DNA of 64,000 nt from Posidonia oceanica. Taxonomy: Eukaryota > Streptophyta > Magnoliopsida > Alismatales > Posidoniaceae. The translations under genes were made by a program, and so were the position numbers. Below the pieces are notes generated by a model, which saw nothing but the letters and a program-made list of their open reading frames with translations, had not been told where the DNA came from and ran no database searches. Positions 56,683-64,000 of the stretch are shown here, piece after piece. Position 1 is the stretch's first letter, and every line of letters starts with the position of its first letter. The DNA lies in NCBI GenBank assembly GCA_037176725.1, contig JAZBRS010000029.1, forward strand, positions 123,475,001-123,539,000, read 5' to 3'.

Positions 56683-57027
56683 CGCCAAATGGTGCATCGT
56701 CTCCACTGAGGAGGCAAACCTAGGGGCAGTCCCCCTAGTCTTGTAAATAGTTTCTTTCCTGCTTTCAATTCATGCATTTTATTTTCGTATAATTTACTTT
56801 TTGGTAATTCGTTTTATAATTTAGCTAATAATGGGGAAAGTAGTCGAGGACATGGCTCGGACGGCTTAACCGCCACCATGTCCTCACAATGAGTATCTAA
56901 CCACTCTGTTAAGCATGTAGGCCAGGTCAGGAAGGAGCCAGTCACCCGGACAGTCAGAGTTTGTCATTATATCACAGCATTACCACAGGAGCTAGCCACA
57001 TCGCACGCCATCTTCCTGGTTGAAGAG
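56683..57027 (+). other. Spacer between protease and RT of E
   Basis: Non-coding as it stands, AT-rich around 56750-56830. It may be decayed linker or an ORF boundary. Confidence 0.5.
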
Positions 57028-58556
57028 GTGTCAAATATCACTAGCAAAAATACTGGGAACTATGAAGTCTATGAACTGGTGGATACAGAAGAGGACCCAG
57101 ATGAAGAAGAATCGGTAGACCCAGCCATCTTTGAAGAAATGAGGAAAAAATATGATGAGCAAGTCAAGGCTACCACTGAAGAAACAGAGGAAATTAATCT
57201 GGGAACTGAAGAAGATCCAAGACCAGTTCGGATAAGCTCTATGCTCAACTCAGATGAACAAGTCAGAATGATCAAGCTACTCAAGAAATATGCCAAGGTG
57301 CTGGCCTTCTCCTACAGAGAAATGCCCGAGCTTGAATCACTACTGGTGGAGCACAGGCTCCCTCTCAAGCCAGACGCATAGACAACGAAGCAGAAGCTCC
57401 GACGTCTGCGACTAGACCTTGCCCTGAAAGTAAAGGAAGAGATAGACAAATTGCATAAGGCAAAGTTCATCAGAGTTGTAGTATATCTAGAGTGGATTGC
57501 CAACATAGTCCCAGTAATGAAAAAAATGGCAAAGTGCGAGTGTGTATTGATTACTGAGACCTCAATGAAGCATGCCCAAAAGATGACTTCCCTCTCCCAC
57601 ATATAGACATCCTCATAGACAACACAGCAGGCCATGAAATGCTTTCATTTATGGACGGCTTCTCCAACTACAACCAGATCAAGCTTGCAGAAGAAGATCA
57701 AGAGAAGACCTCGTTCACCACTCCATGGGGAACTTACTACTATGTAGTCATGCCTTTCAGACTGAAGAATGCTAGAGCCACCTACCAAAGGGCCATGATG
57801 GCAATCTTTCACGACATGATGCACGACTGCATGGAATGTTATGTGGATGACCTGCTAGTAAAATCAAAAATGAGAGAGGGACACTTTGAAGCATTAGAAA
57901 GAGTACTCCGTAGGGCAAACCAGTACAACCTCAAGATGAACCCCAAGAAGTGTGTCTTCGGGGTTACTACCGGAAAGTTACTTGGCTTCATAGTGAGTAA
58001 AAGGGGCATAGAAGTAGATCCTACAAAAGCCAAAGCTATAACAGCCATGCCACCTCCAAAGAACATTAAGGAGCTCAGAGGACTCATAGGAAGATTGCCA
58101 TTCATCCAGAGATTCATCTCCCAACATGCAAAGAAATGCAGACCATTCTATGAGCTGTTAAAAGGCGGTACAGAGTTCAAGTGGGATCACACTTGTCAGA
58201 AAGCATTTGATGATTTAAAGCTCTATCTTCTCAATCCTCTAGTATTGACTGCTCCAATCCCCGAGAGGCTATTGTTACTCTACTTGGTCGTTACTGATAA
58301 CTTGGTAGGAGTCGTCCTAGCACAACATGATGAAACTGGGAAGAAAGAGAAAGCAGTTTATTACCTGAGCAGAACATTCATTGAGTACGAGAGGAAGTAC
58401 TCCCAGATCGAGAGACACTGCCTAGCCCTAATATTGGCCTCACAAAAATCGAGACACTACTTCCTGGCACACCGAGTCTGCTACATAGCCAAGATGGACC
58501 CCATCAAGTACATGTTTGAAAAACCTGCACTATCTGGAAGGCTAGCATGATGGCAA
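57028..58556 (+). pseudogene. pol: Reverse transcriptase and RNase H of element E
   Basis: 57028-57378 encodes the acidic linker and the start of RT (EMPELESLLVEHRLPLKPDA). A TAG at 57379 and a change in an A run near 57520 shift the frame. A TGA near 57556 falls inside the conserved DYRDLN motif. 57639-58550 is open with MLSFMDGFSNYNQIKLAEED, MPFRLKNA (Arg replaces the usual Gly) and the catalytic YVDD (68-71), then RNase H (about 200-300). A TGA at 58548 interrupts the RNase H end (before WQML). Confidence 0.88.
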
Positions 58557-59300
58557 ATGCTCCTCACTGAATTTGACCTGCAATTCATCACTCAGAAGGC
58601 GGTCAAGGGGCAAGCTATCGCGAATCAACTCGCCGGGCTACCTGTGTCAGAGTACCAACCAGTCTCAACAGATTTCCCAGATGAGGAGATCCTTGAAATT
58701 AGTAGTGTCATGCCACTTGTTAGAGAATGGACTCTCCACTTCGAGGGACCATTGAATTCACAAGGTGTTGGGATAGGGGCAACACTCCTCACTCCAGAGG
58801 GCATTGTCCTCCCTGCTGCTATGCAACTACTCTTCTCAGCAAGTAACAATGTGGCAGATTATGAGGCTCTAATCTTAGGGTTACGGATGGCTCTCGATCT
58901 AGGGACAAGAAGACTAAAGATAGTAGGGGACTCACAGCTCATCATTCGACAAGTCCTCAACAAATACAAGACCCTCTCGCCAAAGCTACAGGAATACCTC
59001 AACTTGGCAAGAGCTTTACTGAAGAAGTTTGACAGGGTATTATATGTGCATACACTCAGAAGCAACAACATCCTGGCAGATTCTCTGGCTTCATTGGCAT
59101 CCTCGTTCCCATTCAGCTCAGAGGCAGACGAGCAATCCATCATGATGCAAAAAATTAGCTTGCCAACGGTGGAGTCAGCTGCAGAATGGGTACGAGAACT
59201 CAAGGATGAACCACGCCAGGAAAACATAATGCACATAGAGGTCTATTATCAAGGGACTACAGAGATCAACGATGGTAATCCGTGGTATTATGACATCTAG
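58557..59300 (+). pseudogene. pol: Archaeal-type RNase H of element E
   Basis: In the same frame as RT. The end of the first RNase H (TEFDLQFITQKAVKGQAIANQ, 4-24) is followed by the second RNase H: EWTLHFEGPLN, NNVADYEALILGLRMAL, IVGDSQLIIRQ and ILADSLASLAS. The usual first two catalytic residues, Asp and Glu, read Glu (63) and Asp (101); the later Asp residues (125 and in ADSLA) are kept. A TAG at 59298 ends the frame within a linker. This second RNase H identifies the Tat lineage. Confidence 0.87.
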
Positions 59301-60530
59301 AACTATGTACAAGATGGCACCTTCCCAGCATTCGCAACTCCCAAAGACAGAGAAGCCCTAAGGAGAATGGCTACCAAGTACTACATCAAGGCCAACACAT
59401 TATTCCGAAGGACACCCCTAGGGATTGAACTCCGTTGTGTAGACGCATCAGAAGCGGCCGAAATCCTCAAGGAGACACATGAAGGAGTCTGTGGGGGCCA
59501 TATTAACTCTCAGTTTATGGCCAAGATGATCATCAGAAGGGGGCACTACTGGCCTACCATGGAAGCTGACTGTGCAAGCAAAGTCAAAAGGTGCAAAAGC
59601 TGCCAACTACATGCCAACAAGATACATGCTCCAGCTTTAGCACTTCACGCTTTATCAGCACCATGGCCCTTCTCTATGTGGGCCTTTGATGTGGTCGGGC
59701 CTATCCAACAAGGAAAGGGCAACACTTTCATCCTCACGGCAACAGAATTCTTCACCAAATGGGCCGAAGCGGAGGCATTCGTAAATATCATGGCCACAAC
59801 TCTGTGCCGATTTGTACAAAGGAACATCATAGCAAGGTTCGGGGTTCCTAAAGCCTTAGTAGCAGACAATGGACTAATCTTCATCTCAAGGGAGTTCAAC
59901 AGGTTATGTAGAAAATTCGGTATAACTCTACACCACTCCTCTCCATACTAGCCACAAGGAAATGGTCAAACAGAAGCTACTAATAAGACTTTAGTAAAAA
60001 TCATTAAGAAAACGGTAGAAGATGCTAAGGGATCGGATTGGTCAGATAAGCTTGTTAATGCATTATGGGCATACCGCACCACCATAAGGACGGCAACGGG
60101 TCAAACACCTTATGCCTTAGCCTTTGGAATGGAGGCGGTAGTCCCATATGAGATCCTAATCCCCTCATTAAGAGTTCAAATTGATAGAGGAATGTCCGCT
60201 GAAGAAAAGATGCAGGCTTTACTCCTTTGCTTAGAACTCTATGATGAGAAACGGCTGGCAGCCGCCGAGCATACGCGTGTCTACCAACAAAGAATAACTA
60301 AAGCCTACCAAAAGAAAGTCATTGAGCGCAAGTTTAACATTGGTGATCTAGTGCTTAAAGAGATACTGCCTTACAATAAGCCCCACCCAAAGGGAAAGTT
60401 GAAGCCAAATTGGGAAGGACCTTACATAGTGGTTGCTGCATATCCAGGGAATGCCTATCAGTTGTCCCAAAACGGGACAGATCTTTCTGACCCCTGGAAT
60501 GCAATGCACTTGAAAAGGTACTACCCTTGA
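59301..60530 (+). pseudogene. pol: Integrase of element E
   Basis: Same frame. In the open part 59367-59951 the zinc-binding residues are H38, H45, C76 and C79, and the catalytic Asp residues are D108 (AFDVVG) and D167 (ADNG). A TAG at 59949 sits just before PQGNGQTEATNK, which carries the catalytic Glu. The C-terminal part (to 60530) has TGQTPYALAFGMEAVVPYEI and KLKPNWEGPYIV, and ends LKRYYP with TGA at 60528. Apart from the TAG codons at 59298 and 59949 the integrase is complete. Confidence 0.9.
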
Positions 60531-61828
60531 CCAACATGCCTGTGCCAATGAAAGACCTAGGGCCTCACATTAAGCTGGAAAGGGGGAGAAGTTCCCAAAG
60601 CTAATAGGAAGAGGAACACCTAGGGGGACCCATGCTTTGACCTGTCTGCACATACACTTGCACAGGGAGGTAAGGGAAAGGTAGGCTTGGAGTAGAGGCT
60701 AATGGTATGAGCCACTTGTCAAATAACTTAGAAAGCGCCCAAGAAAGACGGCAGCATATAAAGCTGTCCAAACAGAGAGGAAAGAAGGCAACAAAGAAGC
60801 TGTCCGAGTGAGGAAAAGAGAAAAGAGACAGTAAAAGAAACTGTCCAAACAAAAGAGGTCAGCAAAGAGCTGTCCAAAGAGAGCACAAGAAGATAGCCAA
60901 GAATGTTGTCCATGAACCCAAAGACATAATCCTAAAGGCGCATTAACGACCAAAGTTGGCAAGTGGAACTCAAGACCTAAGCCAAAGCCGAGAGTTTGCT
61001 ATATCTCAAGCCTCCCCCATCCTATCGCATTGACAGGCAAGGAGTAAGCAACCCTGGGTGGTCAAGGACTGAAAAGGCTAAGGGAATAACAACCCAACAA
61101 GGATTATTGAGTGGACCAAAGTCTCTAACAGGTGCAGGCATGACACAAGGGACACACTCACAATTGTACGAACTACTCACATAGCCAAAACAGACCCTAA
61201 GGCAAATGCTTAAAGTAGGTACTTATCTTTCCCCATTAGAAAATCCCAAAAAGACAAAAAAAATCAGAAAACCAAAAAGACAAAAAAAATCAGAAAACCA
61301 AAAAAGACAAAAAAAATAGAAAACCAAAAATCCAAAAAGATCATAAAATCTAAGGAAAACTCCTAAAAAGAAATACCCTCCACCCTACATACAAGTGAGA
61401 ACTTAGTAAGTAGGAAAACTGGAATTAATCTGGCCGATGATGCAATAATCGACTCACCCAGATTTGGAGTTAACGTCCTACTCAAGCATGTCTCACGGCT
61501 TGAGTGCGTTCTCTCAACAAAGACATTGCTTTTGCAATAATCTATAGAGCATCCACAGATGACTCACAATCGGCATCCATTGGGCTTCGATTTTCCATCT
61601 CTTCAGCTAAGGCCAGAAATTAATTCCCTCCATCCAATTTCAAACCAATAACATGCATTCAAAGACTATCATTTATCAACATGCATTGCAATATCTTTCT
61701 TGATAGCAAAACATAGCTTAGCCAAAAGTTTCCAAAGTCAAGAAAGGTATATTCTTTTGATTATTAACAAGAGACAAAGTGTGCAGGAAACAAAATAAAT
61801 AATTTACAGACACTTTGCAATAAAGAAC
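60531..61828 (+). other. 3' non-coding region of E between pol and the antisense gene
   Basis: No sense-strand gene. About 60720-60860 repeats aagctgtccaaacagag and aagaaactgtcc words. About 61240-61340 is A-rich with aaaaccaaaaagacaaaaaa repeats. Confidence 0.6.
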
Positions 61829-64000
61829 TCAACGGCCAGACTCGCCACTACCCTCATGTCCACCATCAAGAGGCCTCGGCATAGGCTGTGCAATGAAGGA
61901 TGTCGCCTCGCTCTGACTCCTCTCCCGAGACCCCCTCAAGATAGAACGAACCATCTCAAGATGAGGGGAAGACCACGCTCTCGCAATCTGCTCAGCCGTC
62001 AGGACCCTAGAATGTCCTAACCCTGCAAGAGCTGCAGCAACAGAGGCAGGCATCAGACCAACCATATCAGCATCAGGAAGAACTGTCGCGACTGCCGTCT
62101 TTATCTGCACTAGTCGTGCCTCCATCTCCCGCACCTGTTGCCCACGAAGATCACTCAACTGCAATAAAAGATAGCAAACCACAAAGTTAGAGCAGTTTAT
62201 CAGCAGAAAGTAGAAAGGCTAGCTACAACTGAGGTGTTAAAAATAGAACAGAAGTACCCTTCTCATGGAAGCAACCTCAAACTGGGCCCTAGCCGCCGTT
62301 GCATCGGATGCAGCCACACAAGCCTCTAACTCCTAGATACGGCTCTCACGCTGGCTAAGGCACTCCTGCAGCTCCTCAGCACGCTCCAGAGCATCATCGA
62401 GCTGACTCTGTATGGGGCCCGTGGCTAGATGGGTATGAATCATCTCCATCATCTCTTGGATCTGCGAAGCAAACAGGTATGTAAGCTGACAAGACATATA
62501 TTTAAAGCAAGGGAAGAGTGGGTATACCTCTGTGTCACGGGCCCAAACCTCCTCAGCAAGTATATCCCCAAACCGAGAAGCAGCTGGCTCCGCCACATCA
62601 GTGGGAGGAGGCTCTGCACTAGTCGAGGCACCCCCAGCCTACACAGAAGCAAATAATGTCAATAAACAGCAAGAACATGGGCAAGTAACTATCAAAAGAA
62701 TACAAAGGCTCACCCGTGCCTGAAACTCATGCAACTGGGATAGTAACTCATCCCTCTCCCACACAAGCTCCTCGACCCTCAATGAGGACTGCCGTTGCTG
62801 AATCCTAATAGCCTCTGTCATGCCCTCAGTAGCAGCCATTTGCATTACAAGAGGAAGTGTGTAAGTAAAGGAACAGGAAATAAAAGAACACAAATAAATT
62901 ACTTACCAGCTCCTGAATACGGTCATGGGTAGCTACCAGCTCTCTCTGCAGATCACTAACACTACTAGCTGGACGAAAGCCGACACCCATAGGCATGTTG
63001 GAATGGCCATAGAAGAGAGAGCGGTGGAAGGTAGCCAGCCGAGCAAACGTAGCATCAAACCAAGTCCTCCACGCCGCCTCAGTCTCAGCAGTACCCTCAG
63101 AAGGAGGAATAGAGCCACCTAAACGCCAATCCTCGAGCTACGTAGCAAACAACTGGGAGATGTCCGGCTGGCCTCCTCTCGATCCAAAAGAACTGACCAA
63201 TGGGCTGGACCTCGAGATCACCTGCCTTAGGCCAAACTGCCTCAAAACTCGGCCCACCTGACTGTAATAGCACGAGGAAATGCTGAAAAGCCAGCACTCC
63301 CGAAAGAACAGGTGGGAATCATGCACGACAGCCCCCTCAGCAGCATGCTCACCCTCGGCATAGGGCCTCCAGATAACCTACATTGCAACTTAGTCAGAAC
63401 ACAAGCAAGTTTCAAATAGGAAAGAAAGACTAAGTACAAGAGCTTACCCACTCCACCGAGAGGATCTCCAGTAGGAATCGGCCAAAGTGTCGAACAGGCC
63501 AAACTCTCTCAGGAGCCAACTGAACATCGCCCCAACGCCGAGCCCATGGGAACTCAACAGGACCGTCTACAGGTGTCCCAGGCCTCAAATACAAGAAGTG
63601 CTCGTAGATCCAAGTCTACCACACAAGAAAATCCATGAAAAATCAGATACAAGCAACAAACTGAAATAAAGCAGCAAATTAAACAAAGTACCAACCTGGA
63701 AGAGAGGAAGACAGCCCGAGAGAGAGCGAGTCCGCCCAGCTGAAAAAGCCTCCAGACGAGAGAGAAGATAGGCCAACACGGCCAAGCCCCAAGATTGGAA
63801 CCAATCCTCTCCACGTCTAGGATAAAAGGAGCAAAATCGGCATGCAACATCTGCAAAGAAGTGTCGAAGAACAACCGGTGGAAGAGGATGGACAAAAAGA
63901 CCCACAACTGCTGGTCGACTACAGTAGGAATGCCAACATCAGCAAATAGGAGGTCCTCGAAGAGTTGTATCAACCAGCCAATGTTGACACGAGTGTGGTA
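61829..64000 (-). pseudogene. Antisense gene with introns: plant mobile domain (PMD) protein with coiled-coil tail
   Basis: Seven exons on the minus strand: 63696-64000 (continues beyond the edge), 63448-63615, 62907-63377, 62714-about 62842, 62528-62638, 62258-62461 and 61829-62158. Introns are 64-99 bp and start with GT (five of the six as GTRNG/GTA forms). All junctions I could check fall between codons, and acceptors are AG except one, near 62843, where the expected AG reads AA. PMD signatures: SWGLAVLAYLLSRL, LSGCLPLFQ joined to TWIYEHFLYLRP, VIWRPYAEGE, RVLRQFGLRQ. The C-terminal exons are rich in Glu/Gln/Leu (ERAEELQECLSQRES; QVREMEARLVQIK), likely coiled coil, ending at TGA 61829. Decay: a frameshift near 63800, TAG at 63138 and TAG at 62333. 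PMD antisense frames downstream of pol are known from Tat-lineage elements. The molecular role is unknown. Confidence 0.82.

Larger units (their letters stand above)
49331..64000 (+). mobile_element. Element E: plus-strand Tat-lineage element, right end cut
   Basis: 5' LTR 49331-50873, primer site 50878-50894, leader, gag (52339-54189), two protease domains (54380-56682), pol to 60530, then 3' sequence with an antisense gene. The 3' LTR is not in the window. It probably inserted into F: the five bases before it are gtgat and should recur after the 3' LTR. It differs from A-C in LTR, primer site and protein sequence, so it is a separate Tat-lineage family. Confidence 0.88.

Overview
Plant nuclear DNA made almost entirely of nested LTR retrotransposons; I see no host gene. 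The pol proteins belong to the plant Tat/Ogre/Retand branch of Ty3/gypsy elements: a reverse transcriptase with YVDD, its own RNase H, a second archaeal-type RNase H, then an integrase. Three minus-strand elements carry a primer-binding site matching the 3' end of plant tRNA-Arg. Degenerate plant telomere-type motifs (TTTAGGG), a tRNA-derived SINE and an L1-type LINE also point to a seed plant. The species cannot be named from the sequence.

Layout, left to right. (1) 1-12089: element A, minus strand, cut by the left edge, with gag (1-2311), leader, primer-binding site and a very long 5' LTR (3494-12089). That LTR holds two SINE copies (8486-8700 and 11162-11390), and a LINE (8701-11084) sits inside the first SINE with a perfect 15-bp target duplication. 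(2) 12090-46433: element B, minus strand, a decayed element. Its 3' LTR is interrupted by A and its leader by element C. (3) 25702-43326: element C, minus strand, a structurally complete 17.6-kb copy inserted into B's leader, flanked by the duplication GGTAC, with both LTRs and a mostly open pol. (4) 46434-49330: fragment F, plus strand, the 3' non-coding part of a relative of B/C, which appears to have received both B and E. (5) 49331-64000: element E, plus strand, cut by the right edge, with a 1.5-kb LTR, gag, two successive retropepsin domains, a G-patch, RT, two RNases H and integrase. On the opposite strand, downstream of pol, lies an intron-containing gene for a plant mobile domain (PMD) protein (61829-64000).

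The inferred insertion order is F first, then B into F, then A and C into B, and E into F. SINE and LINE insertions in A came after A's LTR formed. All coding regions carry stops or frameshifts, so none of these copies looks autonomous. Many stops are TAG where the related copy has CAG.

The least explained structures are the non-coding ones. Twin hairpins are repeated along the B and C LTRs, with arms that change in a compensated way. The 3' regions hold three successive arrays of palindromic tandem repeats, the first organised as 36-bp units in B and exact 103-bp higher-order units in C. The strongest coding oddities are E's tandem proteases, the swapped acidic residues in its archaeal RNase H, and its antisense PMD gene.
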